DNA from: Palsa-504 sp963818225
Lineage (GTDB): Bacteria; Actinomycetota; Actinomycetes; Streptosporangiales; Streptosporangiaceae
Reading direction: 5' to 3'
Assembly (NCBI GenBank): GCA_963818225.1
Contig: CAWFRO010000010.1
Coordinates: forward strand, 124,001 to 188,000
DNA: 64,000 nucleotides
Under the pieces are notes generated by a model. That model did no database searches, was not told where the DNA came from, and saw nothing but the letters and a program-made list of their open reading frames with translations. Below, piece after piece: positions 28,072 to 36,790 of the stretch. Both the position numbers and the translations under genes were made by a program. How positions within the stretch are numbered: the stretch's first letter is position 1; each line of letters starts with the position of its first letter.

Positions 28072-30266
28072 AGATCCCGCACAACCCGCTGGACGTGCTG
28101 GCCCAGCAGGTGGTGGCGATGACCGCGGTGGACGACTGGCCGGTGGACGAGCTGGAGCGGACGGTGCGCAAGGCCGCGCCGTTCGGCGGGCTGACCAGGC
28201 CGGTGCTGGAGGCGGTACTGGACATGCTGGCCGGGCGGTACCCGAGCGAGGACTTCGCCGGGCTGCGGCCGCGCATCATCTGGGACCGGGTGACCGGGAT
28301 CATCCGGGCCCGGCCCGGCGCGCAGCGGCTGGCCGTGACCAGCGGCGGGACCATTCCCGACCGCGGGCTGTTCGGCGTGTTCCTGGCCTCCGGGGGCGAT
28401 TCCTCGGGCCGCCAGCCGCGGCGGGTCGGCGAGCTCGACGAGGAGATGGTGTACGAGTCGCGGGTCGGCGAGGTGTTCGTCCTGGGGGCCAGCTCGTGGC
28501 GGATCGAGGACATCACCCCGGACCGGGTGCTGGTCACGCCCGCCCCCGGGCAGCCGGGCAAGCTGCCGTTCTGGCACGGCGACACCCCGGGGCGGCCCGC
28601 CGAGCTGGGCCGGGCCATCGGGGCGGCCTGCCGTTCGCTGGCCTCGGCGTCCCCGGCCGCGGCGACGGCCGCGCTGACCGCGGCCGGGCTGGATGAGCTG
28701 GCCGCGCGGAATCTGCTGCGGTACCTGGCCGACCAGCGCGCCGCCACCGGGTACGTGCCCGATGACCGGACGCTGGTGGTGGAGCGGTTCCGGGACGAGC
28801 TGGGCGACTGGCGGGTCGCGCTGCACAGCCCGTACGGCGACCGGGTGCACGCGCCGTGGGCGCTGGCCATCGCGGCCCGACTGCGCGAGCGGTACGGCGG
28901 GATGGACGTGCAGGCCCTGCACACCGACGACGGGATCCTCATCCGGGTGCCCGACTCCGACGAGCCGCCGCCGGCCGGGATCGCGCTGATCGACCCGGAG
29001 GAGATCAGCGACCTGGTCACGGCCGAGGTCGGGGCGAGCGCGCTGTTCGCCTCCCGGTTCCGGGAGTGCGCGAGCCGCGCGCTGCTGCTGCCCCGCCGCC
29101 AGCCGGGCCGCCGTACCCCGCTGTGGCAGCAGCGGCAGCGATCCGCGCAGCTGCTGGAGATCGCCAGCCGGTACCCGGCGTTCCCGATCGTGCTGGAGAC
29201 GGTCCGCGAGTGCCTGCGGGACGTGTTCGACGTCCCGGCGCTGACGGCGCTGCTGCGCGACATCGCGGCCCGCCGGATCCGCGTGGTGGAGGTGGAGACG
29301 CCCACGCCGAGCCCGTTCGGTAAGTCGCTGCTGTTCCGGTACGTCGGGGCGTTCATGTACGAGGGCGACGCCCCGCTGGCCGAGCGGCGGGCGCAGGCCC
29401 TGTCGCTGGACCCGGCCCTGCTGGCCGAGCTGCTCGGCACCGACGGGCTGCGGGAGCTGCTGGATCCTTCGGTCGTCGCGGAGACGGAACGCGACCTGCA
29501 GCACCTGTCCGATCCGCGGCGCTGCCGGGACGCGGAAGGCGTCTATGACCTGCTGCGGACGGCCGGGCCGTTCACCGCGCCCGAGGTCGCCGCGCGGTGC
29601 GTTTCCGACGCATCCGGCGCGTGGCTGGCCGAGCTGGCCGCGGCGCGGCGGGTGATCGAGGTGCGGGTCGCGGGGCAGCCGATGTGGGCGGCGATCGAGG
29701 ACGCCGGGCGGCTGCGGGACGCGCTCGGGGTGCCGCTGCCGCTGGGCGTGCCCGAGGCGTTCACCGAGCCGGTCGCCGACCCGCTCGGCGACCTGGTGGC
29801 CAGGTACGCGCGGACGCACGGCCCGTTCACGACGGTCACGGCGGCCGGGCGGTACGGGCTGGGCACCGCGGTGGTCACGATGACGCTGCGCCGGCTGGCC
29901 GCCGAGGGCCGGGTGGTGGAGGGCGAGTTCCTGCCGCCCAGCGCTGCGGTCGCCCCGGTGGGGAGCTCGGCCGCGGGCTCGGTTTCGGGCGGCACCGAGT
30001 GGTGCGACGCCGAGGTGCTGCGCTTGCTGCGCCGGCGCTGCCTGGCCCGGCTGCGCAAGGAGGCCGAGCCGGTGGCGCCGGAGGTGCTGGCCAGGTTCCT
30101 GCCCGCGTGGCACGGGATCAGCCGCTCGGCGTTCGGCGGCTCCGGGGCTGGGGGCTCCGCGGCGGGGGTCTCTGGAGCTGGGGTTCTGGAGCTGCGGTCT
30201 CTGGAGCCGGGGTCTCTGGAGCCGGGGGCCGGCGGCGGGCCGACGCGGGCGCGGTGCTGGAGGTAG
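27699..30266 (+). CDS. lhr: Lhr helicase, central piece
   Basis: Real Lhr sequence in this frame begins near 27835 with PAVVATSSLELGIDMGAVDL and motif VI LQRVGRAGHNVGDVS, directly continuing the first piece. The Lhr-specific winged-helix and core region follow (RGIIFPKYQGDLLQSAVVAE, LAVTSGGTIPDRGLFGVFLA, VYESRVGEVFVLGASSWRIE, FRYVGAFMYEGDAPLAERRA). Conserved sequence ends near 30120 (ARFLPAWHGI). The frame then enters a repetitive GSGAGGSAAG...SLEPGSLEPG stretch and stops at 30266 with the protein unfinished. The part before 27835 is a shadow of the first piece. Together with the other pieces it makes a protein of normal Lhr length (about 1550-1600 residues). Confidence 0.85.
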   Translation: MRPAERAGGRAGRGGRDRGGRGGPGASRVGVTAGAGRDRGSAQGRLPAVVATSSLELGIDMGAVDLVVQVEAPPSVASGLQRVGRAGHNVGDVSRGIIFPKYQGDLLQSAVVAERMRDGQIEELKIPHNPLDVLAQQVVAMTAVDDWPVDELERTVRKAAPFGGLTRPVLEAVLDMLAGRYPSEDFAGLRPRIIWDRVTGIIRARPGAQRLAVTSGGTIPDRGLFGVFLASGGDSSGRQPRRVGELDEEMVYESRVGEVFVLGASSWRIEDITPDRVLVTPAPGQPGKLPFWHGDTPGRPAELGRAIGAACRSLASASPAAATAALTAAGLDELAARNLLRYLADQRAATGYVPDDRTLVVERFRDELGDWRVALHSPYGDRVHAPWALAIAARLRERYGGMDVQALHTDDGILIRVPDSDEPPPAGIALIDPEEISDLVTAEVGASALFASRFRECASRALLLPRRQPGRRTPLWQQRQRSAQLLEIASRYPAFPIVLETVRECLRDVFDVPALTALLRDIAARRIRVVEVETPTPSPFGKSLLFRYVGAFMYEGDAPLAERRAQALSLDPALLAELLGTDGLRELLDPSVVAETERDLQHLSDPRRCRDAEGVYDLLRTAGPFTAPEVAARCVSDASGAWLAELAAARRVIEVRVAGQPMWAAIEDAGRLRDALGVPLPLGVPEAFTEPVADPLGDLVARYARTHGPFTTVTAAGRYGLGTAVVTMTLRRLAAEGRVVEGEFLPPSAAVAPVGSSAAGSVSGGTEWCDAEVLRLLRRRCLARLRKEAEPVAPEVLARFLPAWHGISRSAFGGSGAGGSAAGVSGAGVLELRSLEPGSLEPGAGGGPTRARCWR

Positions 30267-31544
30267 TGGAACGGCTGGCCGGGGCGCCGGTGCCCGCGTC
30301 CGCGCTGGAGACGCTGGTCCTGCCGGCGCGGGTACCCGGGTACTCCCCCGCCCTGCTCGACGAGCTGACCTCGGCCGGTGAGGTGGTCTGGTCCGGCGCG
30401 GGAGCGCTGCCGGGCGGGGACGGCTGGCTGGTGCTCGCGCCCGCCGACGGCGCCGCCCTGATGCTGCCCGAGCCGGGCGAGGTCAGCATGACCCCGCTGC
30501 ATGCGGCGGTGCTCGAGGCGCTCAGCGGCGGCGGCGCGCTGTTCTTCCGGATGCTCAGCGACCGGGCCGCAGAGCTGCTCGGGGCCCAGGACATCCCGCT
30601 GCCCGACGACGGTGAGGTGGCCGCGGCCGTCTGGGACCTGGTCTGGGCCGGGCTGCTCACCAACGACACGCTCGCTCCGCTGCGGGTGGCGCTCGGCAGC
30701 CAGCAGCGAAAGACACCGGCGCCGGGCCGGGTGCCCGCGCCGGGCCCGCGGCTGGGCGGTGCTGGCCGGGGCGCTCGCGGCCGGCCCGGGCGAGGGTACG
30801 GCTTCGGCCGGCCGGCGATGCCGACGCGGACCGGACCGCCGACCGTCATCGGGCCGGTGGTCGCTGCTGCCGGGCCGGGCCGACGCCGAGGGGGCCCAGA
30901 CCGTCCGCGCGCACGCCCTGGCGCTGACGCTACTGGAGCGTCACGGCGTCCTGACCAGGGGCGCGGTCGCCGCCGAACGGATCGGCGGGGGTTTCGCCGC
31001 GGTATACCCGGTGCTGCGGGCCATGGAGGAGGCGGGCCAGTGCCGCCGCGGGTATTTCGTGGACGGCCTCGGCGCGGCGCAGTTCGCCCTGCCCGGGGCG
31101 GTGGACCGGATGCGCGCCCTGGCTGACCCGGCGGCCAGATCGTCGAATTCTGCCGAACGGGCCGTGGTTCTCGCGGCCGCTGATCCGGCGCAGCCCTACG
31201 GGGCAGCGCTGCCGTGGCCGGACCGGCCCGGCGAGACACTATCCTCGCACCGGCCGGGCCGGAAGGCGGGCGCGCTGGTGGTCCTCGTGGATGGGACGCT
31301 CGTGCTCTACGTCGAGCGGGGCGGGCGGACCCTGCTGTCCTGGACCGATGACCCGGAACTGCTCGGCCCGACCGCGGCGGCCCTGGCCGCCGCGGTCCGC
31401 GGCGGCGCGCTGGGCCGGCTGACGGTGGAACGCGCCGACGGCCTGACGGTGGGCTCCGGCGTCCACGGCTCCCCGCTCGCGCAGGCGCTGGAGGGCGCCG
31501 GGTTCCGTCCCACGCCCCGCGGCCTGCGCCTTCGGGCCAGCTGA
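30200..31544 (+). CDS. lhr: Lhr helicase, C-terminal piece (two frames)
   Basis: After the SLEPG repeat, Lhr sequence resumes in a second frame from about 30240 (AVLEVVERLAGAPVPASALE, LVLPARVPGYSPALLDELTS, MTPLHAAVLEALSGGGALFF). It shifts again between about 30700 and 30780 into the frame that ends with TGA at 31544 (SSGRWSLLPGRADAEGAQTV, LLERHGVLTRGAVAAERI, ALEGAGFRPTPRGLRLRAS). These are the typical C-terminal motifs of actinobacterial Lhr (Lhr-Core plus C-terminal domain). Both breaks sit in GC-rich low-complexity sequence. Either lhr is inactivated by slippage or these are sequencing/assembly errors. Confidence 0.8.
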
Positions 31545-31720
31545 GCGGCGCCCGGCAACGTTAAATAACCACCCATAAGCCCCGTAGCGCAATTGGCATA
31601 ATCGATTACCATTATCTGCCATCTTCTGCAAAGCGCGCATTACGCAGCTTCCGGGAAAGTAATCTAGGGCAGCGCGCCTAGTCCTCGCGCGTCACCACGA
31701 GGCAATTCCGGGGAGACACG

Positions 31721-32527
31721 ATGCCGGATCGTTCGTCACGTCATGGCCTGCCGGACGACTGGCGTTACGGCAGCCACGCCGCCCGCGGGCAGCACTCCGC
31801 GGGCAGGCCTGCTGACGGCTACGAGGCCGGCTCGGGCGGCTCGCACCGGGCGGGCTTCGGCTCCGGGCCTGCTGACGGGTACGGCGCGGGGAACACCGAG
31901 GCCCCGCAGCCCAGGACGGATGGGTACGGCGCGGGGAACACCGAGCCGCTGCAGCCCAGAACGGACGCGTACGGCGCGGGGAACACCGAGGCCTTGCGGC
32001 CCAGGACGGATGCGTACGGCGCGGGGAAGACCGAGGCCCTGCAGCCCAGGACGGATGCGTACGGCGCGGAAGGGGCGGGCGGGTTCGGGGGCAGGCCGGG
32101 TGCGGGCGCTGCCGGCCGCTTCGGAAACGCCGATCCGTTCGGGGACGGGCGGTCGTACGGGGATGCGGAGTCGTACGGGGATGCTAGCTCGGCTGAGATA
32201 GGCGCGGCTCGGCCGGGCGACGCCGCGGGGGGCAAGGGCTTCCTGAGCGCACTGTTCGATTTCGGGTTCACGTCGTTCGTGACGCCCAAGGTCATAAAGG
32301 TGCTCTATACGCTGATAACGATCGGGACCGTGCTAAGTGCCCTGGTTTTCACGATCATCGTATTCAAGGCGAATGTGGCATTCGGCGTGGCGACCCTGGT
32401 CATCGGGGATCCGCTGTTCATACTCATCGTGCTGGCGATTTACCGGGTAATCCTGGAGTTTTTCGTGGTCACCTTCCGGGTGGCCGAAGATATCCGGGCG
32501 CTGCGCGAGCGCGGCGACCTGCGCTGA
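31721..32527 (+). CDS. DUF4282-type membrane protein with 15-residue tandem repeats
   Basis: The 268-residue protein starts at ATG 31721 behind GGGGAGACACG. Residues 1-50 are Gly/His/Arg-rich. Residues 52-116 contain just over four copies of a 15-residue unit of the form DAYGAGNTEALQPRT. Residues 150-175 add further Gly/Tyr-rich sequence (YGDAESYGDASSA). The C-terminal 95 residues are the domain: LSALFDFGFTSFVTPKVIKV, then two membrane helices and RVILEFFVVTFRVAEDIRAL, the pattern of DUF4282. The function is unknown. The disordered, repeat-bearing N-terminus would be cytoplasmic. Confidence 0.85.
   Translation: MPDRSSRHGLPDDWRYGSHAARGQHSAGRPADGYEAGSGGSHRAGFGSGPADGYGAGNTEAPQPRTDGYGAGNTEPLQPRTDAYGAGNTEALRPRTDAYGAGKTEALQPRTDAYGAEGAGGFGGRPGAGAAGRFGNADPFGDGRSYGDAESYGDASSAEIGAARPGDAAGGKGFLSALFDFGFTSFVTPKVIKVLYTLITIGTVLSALVFTIIVFKANVAFGVATLVIGDPLFILIVLAIYRVILEFFVVTFRVAEDIRALRERGDLR
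31874..32068 (+). repeat. 45-bp in-frame tandem repeat, 4.3 copies
   Basis: Units begin at 31874, 31919, 31964, 32009 and (partial) 32054. Each encodes D-(G/A)-YGAG-(N/K)-TE-(A/P)-(P/L)-(Q/R)-PRT. Copies differ by a few bases. This is a minisatellite-like array within the DUF4282 gene. Confidence 0.9.
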
Positions 32528-32560
32528 GGGGCTGCCATGCGGGCGGTGCGACGGGGCACA

Positions 32561-32608
32561 CCATGATCTGATCATGGGTCCTTTTGGACCGCATTGGCCG
32601 CTTTGGCC
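32561..32608. terminator. bidirectional stem-loop cluster between convergent genes
   Basis: Three hairpins in a row: CCATGATC-T-GATCATGG (32561-32577), GGTCC-TTTT-GGACC (32577-32590) and GGCC-GCTTT-GGCC (32596-32608). A further CCATGATC copy just after could pair with the first. They sit between two stops (32527 plus, 32638 minus). Confidence 0.65.
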
Positions 32609-32637
32609 CATGATCAAGGAAAGGGAATAGCGGCGGG

Positions 32638-33522
32638 TCAGGTAGGGGCTAGGACGGTGATGAAGTCACGGGTCCAGCCGGTGAGGTACTGAGTGGGCGG
32701 GCGGACCTGGCCGGGGATGGGAGCGCGCAGCGGGCCGCCCGGGGTGGTGGCCACGGCGAGCTGGACCCATTCAGGGTTGATGTCGAGTTCCATGGCCACC
32801 CGCGCGCCGCTGCGGGCCAGCGCGACGGCGAGATCCTCCGGCGTGGTGGACATGCTCGCGGCGTATACGAGGTCACCGGAAGCGTCCTGGCCCAGGGCGC
32901 TGCGGGCGACGAACTCGGCGTGGCCGATGGTCCCGCCCCACCGCCACCACCTGGCCGCCTCCGGGGTCGGCAGGCCGTGATTCACCAGGAGCCACAGGTT
33001 CTGCCGGACGCTGTAGACGGCCTCCCCCGGCGCGGGCACGGTCACGCCCCACACCCCGATCCGGGCCTGTCCCGACGGATCGATGACCAGGCTGGCCAGG
33101 CCATGGCGCAGGCGGGCAAACACGTGGCCTTCCTGCTCGTAGCCGCCCGCGCGGGAGCGCATGAGGAAGCCGCCATTGAAGGCGGCAAGCAGGCGGCGGC
33201 GTTCGGCACCGGTGACGGCCGGGCCGGCCCGGACCAGCGCCGCGTACGCGCGCCCGGGATCCTGGCTGCCATTGTGCAGCACGAACTGGACCGGGCCGCG
33301 AAAGACGGCCACGGTTACGGCCGATCCGTCCGCGGTCTGGATCCGGGACACGGTGACACGCGGGGGGTCTTGCGGGGCGGCGCTGGCCATGGCCACGACG
33401 GCATGGCTGGCCCGGACCGCGGAGGCAGCCGAAGTGACCGGGGCGGCGGCCCGCGAGGCCGGGGGTGATGAGCTGCACGCCGCGGCGGCGAACAGGACGG
33501 CCAGCGCGCCCGCCACGGGCAC
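32638..33522 (-). CDS. phosphodiester glycosidase (NAGPA-like) lipoprotein
   Basis: The protein starts with a GTG (33522) directly before a hydrophobic signal and the lipobox AAAAC, followed by a Ser/Ala/Pro linker. The mature domain matches the phosphodiester glycosidase/NAGPA fold: LLAAFNGGFLMRSRAGGYEQ, EGHVFARLRHGLASLVID, NLWLLVNHGLP, and the conserved acidic motif VAMELDINPEWVQLAV. Such enzymes cleave sugar-phosphodiester bonds, for example in teichoic acids or exopolymers. The frame stays open upstream (RAVRPCWARIVPVAG), so a few extra positively charged residues may precede the annotated start. Extracytoplasmic, anchored to the membrane. Confidence 0.82.
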   Translation of the reverse strand: MPVAGALAVLFAAAACSSSPPASRAAAPVTSAASAVRASHAVVAMASAAPQDPPRVTVSRIQTADGSAVTVAVFRGPVQFVLHNGSQDPGRAYAALVRAGPAVTGAERRRLLAAFNGGFLMRSRAGGYEQEGHVFARLRHGLASLVIDPSGQARIGVWGVTVPAPGEAVYSVRQNLWLLVNHGLPTPEAARWWRWGGTIGHAEFVARSALGQDASGDLVYAASMSTTPEDLAVALARSGARVAMELDINPEWVQLAVATTPGGPLRAPIPGQVRPPTQYLTGWTRDFITVLAPT

Positions 33523-33693
33523 GATGCGAGCCCAGCACGGGCGGACGGCCCGCGGGAAGACTCCGGGCCGACGGGCCGGGCACGGGCGCGGATTGCGCGG
33601 GCGCGGAGGCGACTGCGCGGGCGGGGACTGGCATTCACCCGCTCAAGGATGCCGGATCCCCGTGAAGCGGGCGTGAAGGACTCGGAGGGCCGG

Positions 33694-34974
33694 TTACGCG
33701 GCGACGGCGGCTGGTACCCGCTCGCGTTCCGGGGTGCGGTCGCGGCGGGGCAGCAGGAGCGGGGTGGCCAGCAGGAGCAGGCCGGCGGTCGCGATCGCAG
33801 CACGGGGGCTGGTGAGGGTGGCCAGCAGGCCCCACAGCCCGGTCAGGACGGCGATGGTGGCGCTGCTGCTCACCGACCAGGCGGACAGGGCGCGCGCGAC
33901 CCGGTCGCCGGGGATCTGATCGAGCCGGTAGGTGGCGAGCACCGGGTTGAACACGCCCATGCAGAGGATCAGCCCGAACTGAAGGGCGATGACCAGCGCT
34001 ATCCCGGGCACGCCCGGGCGCATGAAGGCCAGCCCGACCGGCCAGCAGGCGCGCAGCGTGCCAGCGACGCGCATGACCCGGTGCCGCCCGAACCGCGCCA
34101 CGAGCGGGCGGGCCAGGCGTGCGCCGATCAGGCCGCCGGCGCAGGGCGCGGCGAACGCGAGGCCGTACTGCCAGGGCGCGAAGTGCAGCTGGCCGAGCAT
34201 GAGGACGGCGAGAGCCGGCTCGGTGGCCATGATCAGGCCGCCGACCAGGAGCTGATTGAAGAACACCGGGCGCAGCCCCGGGTTGGTCAGGATGTAGCGC
34301 CACCCGGCGAGCAGGCCGCCCACCCGTCCCGCTGGGCCGGGCGAGCGCCGGGCGCTGGACCGGTCCGGACGCGGCTCCGATCCGCCGATGGCGCGGATCC
34401 CGGCGGCGGAGAGCAGGTAGCTGGCCGCGTCGGCCAGCACGGTCACCACCGGGCCGAAGATCCCGATCGCGGCTCCGCCGAGCGGCGGACCGACCACGAT
34501 CGCGGTCCAGGTGGTGGACTCAAACCGGCTGTTCGCCGTGAGCAGGTGCTCCGGCGGCACCAGTGCCTTCAGGCATGCGCCGCTGGCCGCGTTGAAGGCG
34601 ATCTTGGCCGCGGCGACGATGACCGAGACCACCAGCAGCTGAGCGAAGCTGAGCCAGCCGAGCGCGTATGCGGCAGGGATGGTCATCAGCGCCGCGAACC
34701 GGGTCAGGTCCATCGCCATCATCACCGGCCGCTTGCGGCGGAACTCCACCCACGGGCCAAGCGGCACCGCGACCGCGGCCCCGGCCGCCAGCCCGGCCGC
34801 GCTCACCGCCGCCACCTCGCCTGCCCCGCAGTGCAGCACGCGGATCGCGATCAGGGAAAACGCGCCGAACCCGAATCCCGAGCCGTACGCGCTGACCGCG
34901 TACGCCGCCCAGAGCCAGCCGAACTGCCTGCCCAGCGACCGCCGCGCCATCTTGTCCCGCACACCCGCGATCAA
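33694..34974 (-). CDS. MFS transporter
   Basis: A 426-residue protein with about twelve hydrophobic helices. The MFS-3 / enterobactin-exporter-like features are GQFGWLWAAYAVSAYGSGFG-like helix 1 (written RQFGWLWAAYAVSAYGSGFG in the sequence), EFRRKRPVMMAMDLTRF after helix 2-3, and the loop GIRAIGGSEPRPDRSSARR between the halves. Another possible start is Met9 at 34950. It is divergent from the LysR-type gene with an 81-bp intergenic region holding a dyad. Efflux of a small molecule under LysR control is the simplest reading. The forward-strand frame over the same span is a shadow. Confidence 0.9.
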   Translation of the reverse strand: MIAGVRDKMARRSLGRQFGWLWAAYAVSAYGSGFGFGAFSLIAIRVLHCGAGEVAAVSAAGLAAGAAVAVPLGPWVEFRRKRPVMMAMDLTRFAALMTIPAAYALGWLSFAQLLVVSVIVAAAKIAFNAASGACLKALVPPEHLLTANSRFESTTWTAIVVGPPLGGAAIGIFGPVVTVLADAASYLLSAAGIRAIGGSEPRPDRSSARRSPGPAGRVGGLLAGWRYILTNPGLRPVFFNQLLVGGLIMATEPALAVLMLGQLHFAPWQYGLAFAAPCAGGLIGARLARPLVARFGRHRVMRVAGTLRACWPVGLAFMRPGVPGIALVIALQFGLILCMGVFNPVLATYRLDQIPGDRVARALSAWSVSSSATIAVLTGLWGLLATLTSPRAAIATAGLLLLATPLLLPRRDRTPERERVPAAVAA

Positions 34975-34999
34975 AGCGGACGCGGGGCCGGCGGATCAA

Positions 35000-35036
35000 A
35001 CAACCGCGCCGCCGGCGAGCCACAACGGGCGGTTGT
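35000..35036. promoter_or_regulatory. inverted repeat in the MFS/LysR divergent promoter region
   Basis: ACAACCGC (35000-35007) and GCGGTTGT (35029-35036) form a perfect 8-bp inverted repeat with a 21-bp centre. It ends 19 bp before the LysR-type start. Likely recognition site for the LysR protein acting on both genes. Confidence 0.55.
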
Positions 35037-35055
35037 ATCGCTAAGGTCGGCTGGC

Positions 35056-35994
35056 ATGGACCTCGACGCCGTGCGCACTTTCGTCGCCGTCGCGGACACG
35101 GGCCGGTTCGCCGAAGCGGCCGATGACCTGTCGATCACTCAGCAGGCCGTCTCCAAGCGGGTGGCCGGGCTGGAGCGGGAACTCGGCGTGCGGCTGTTCA
35201 CCCGGACGGCACGGGGAGCCCAGCTGACCACTGACGGGCAGGCCTTCGCGCCGCACGCCCGCGAACTCCTCGCGGCCGAGCAGCGGGCCGCCGCCTCGGT
35301 GCGTCCCGGCCAGCGCGCGCTGCGCGTCGATGCGGTCGGCCGCCGGCTCGGCCCGGCGGCCGCGCTGCGCCGCTTCCACCGCGCGCATCCCGGGATCCAG
35401 CTCGAGGTCGTGGCGCTGTTCGACGCGGACGCGGCCATTGCCGCGGTCGGCTCCGGCCTGGTCGACGCGTCGTTCCGGGCCCTCACCATGCCCGCGTGGC
35501 GGCTCCCCGACGGCATCGCGGCCACCCGGGCCCTCGACGAGCCCATCCAGCTGCTCACCGGGCCGGCTCACGAGCTGGCCGCCGCCCCCGCGGTCCGGCC
35601 CGCCGAGCTCGCCGGGCACCGGATCTGGATGCCCGGCCTGGTCAGCGGGACCGAGTGGGGCGCCTACTACGATGAGCTCGCCGCCGTGTTCGAGCTGTCC
35701 ATCGACGTGACCGGGCCCGAGTTCGGCAGCGAGCCGCTGCTCGACACCATCGCCAGCACCGCGGACCTGGCCACCTTGGTCGGCGAGCAGACCCACCTCG
35801 TCTGGCCCGCCGGCTGGGACCTGCGGCGCGTCGCCGTGCAGGACCCGACGCCGGTCTACCCGCACTCGCTGATCTGGCGCCGCGACAATCCGCACCCGGC
35901 GCTCGCCGCGCTGCGTACCTACCTGGGCTCCCGGCGGCCCAGGGACCGCGAGACAGGCACGTGGACCCCGCGCTGGGCGCAGCACGGCCGCTAG
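35056..35994 (+). CDS. LysR family transcriptional regulator
   Basis: The 312-residue protein starts at ATG 35056. It has the LysR winged helix in residues 1-60 (MDLDAVRTFVAVADTGRFAE, AADDLSITQQAVSKRVAGLE, LGVRLFTRTARGAQLT) and the periplasmic-binding-like sensor domain from about residue 90 (LRVDAVGRRLGPAAALRRFH; later DTIASTADLATLVGEQTHLV). The upstream extension of this frame is antisense to the MFS gene and not real. With the divergent MFS gene and the intervening dyad it forms a classic LysR regulatory pair. Confidence 0.93.
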   Translation: MDLDAVRTFVAVADTGRFAEAADDLSITQQAVSKRVAGLERELGVRLFTRTARGAQLTTDGQAFAPHARELLAAEQRAAASVRPGQRALRVDAVGRRLGPAAALRRFHRAHPGIQLEVVALFDADAAIAAVGSGLVDASFRALTMPAWRLPDGIAATRALDEPIQLLTGPAHELAAAPAVRPAELAGHRIWMPGLVSGTEWGAYYDELAAVFELSIDVTGPEFGSEPLLDTIASTADLATLVGEQTHLVWPAGWDLRRVAVQDPTPVYPHSLIWRRDNPHPALAALRTYLGSRRPRDRETGTWTPRWAQHGR

Positions 35995-36057
35995 CCCTGC
36001 GGCTCACCAGGGGCAGCGGCCCGCCTGCCGCCGAGAGCGCCAGGCTATGGTGCGGTC

Positions 36058-36768
36058 ATGGAGACCTCGCGGGAGGCAGGGACGGGCCAGCCGTTCTCGG
36101 CCCGCCTGCGCGCCCAGTGCGATCGCGTCTGGGCGGGCCTGCACGCGCACCCCTTCCTGGCCGAGCTGGCCCGCGGGACGCTGCCCCTTGACCGGTTCCG
36201 CTTCTTCATCGAGCAGGACCTGCTGTACCTGCCCGCCTTCGCCCGGTGCATGGCCGCCGGCGCGGCGAAGTCGGCCACCGAGGCGGAGATGGAGTTCTTC
36301 ACCAGGCAGCTGGACGGGATCATCGGGCTCGAGATCCCGAGCAACCGGCGCCTGCTGGAGCACGTCATCGCCCTAGGCGCCGGGGACCGGGGCGGCTCAC
36401 GGGGCATGGCGCCGGCCACCGTGGCCTACACCAGCTTCCTGCTGGCGACGGCGGCGGCCGGCGGACCGCTGGAGATCCTGGCCGCGATCCTCCCGTGCTC
36501 ATGGAGCTATATCGAGATCGCCGAGGGCCTGAAGGAGCAGATCGCCCAGCATCCCGTGTACGCGGACTGGGTGGCCTTCTACCTGCGGCAGGAGGAGGCA
36601 GATCTGGTCCGGAACATGCGCGAGACGTTCGACGCCAGGACGCGGGCGGGCGCGGTCAGCGACGGCCAGCGCGCGCAGCTGGCCGACATCTTCATGATGA
36701 GCTCACGGCTCGAGGGGATGTTCTGGGACATGGCCTACACCCTCGATCAATGGCCCGACCTCCGCTAG
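36058..36768 (+). CDS. tenA: TenA family protein (thiaminase II-like)
   Basis: TenA enzymes hydrolyse aminopyrimidine thiamin-degradation products for salvage. In 236 residues the family pattern is clear: HPFLAELARGTLPLDRFRFF, IEQDLLYLPAFARC, then LAAILPCSWSYIEIAEGL. Cys147 of that segment corresponds to the catalytic Cys of the TenA_C type. The C-terminus SSRLEGMFWDMAYTLDQW is also conserved. No other thiamin genes lie adjacent and I see no TPP riboswitch upstream, so salvage in isolation or a TenA-like role in another pathway remains possible. Confidence 0.87.
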   Translation: METSREAGTGQPFSARLRAQCDRVWAGLHAHPFLAELARGTLPLDRFRFFIEQDLLYLPAFARCMAAGAAKSATEAEMEFFTRQLDGIIGLEIPSNRRLLEHVIALGAGDRGGSRGMAPATVAYTSFLLATAAAGGPLEILAAILPCSWSYIEIAEGLKEQIAQHPVYADWVAFYLRQEEADLVRNMRETFDARTRAGAVSDGQRAQLADIFMMSSRLEGMFWDMAYTLDQWPDLR

Positions 36769-36790
36769 GGACGGGAGCGGGCGCCGGGGG

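Noticed and set aside
27777..30113. A 778-codon minus-strand frame opposite lhr
   Set aside because: Opposite strand spells conserved Lhr helicase motifs; the minus frame is Arg/Gly/Pro-rich without any motif.
31579..31600. tRNA-like stretch GCCCCGTAGCGCAATTGGCA
   Set aside because: It resembles the acceptor/D-arm start of a tRNA, but no anticodon or T-arm follows; too short to call a tRNA fragment or attachment site.
33649..35055. Forward frame in front of the LysR gene (about 470 codons)
   Set aside because: Antisense to a clear MFS gene; composition Arg/Gly/His-rich; only the part from 35056 is real.
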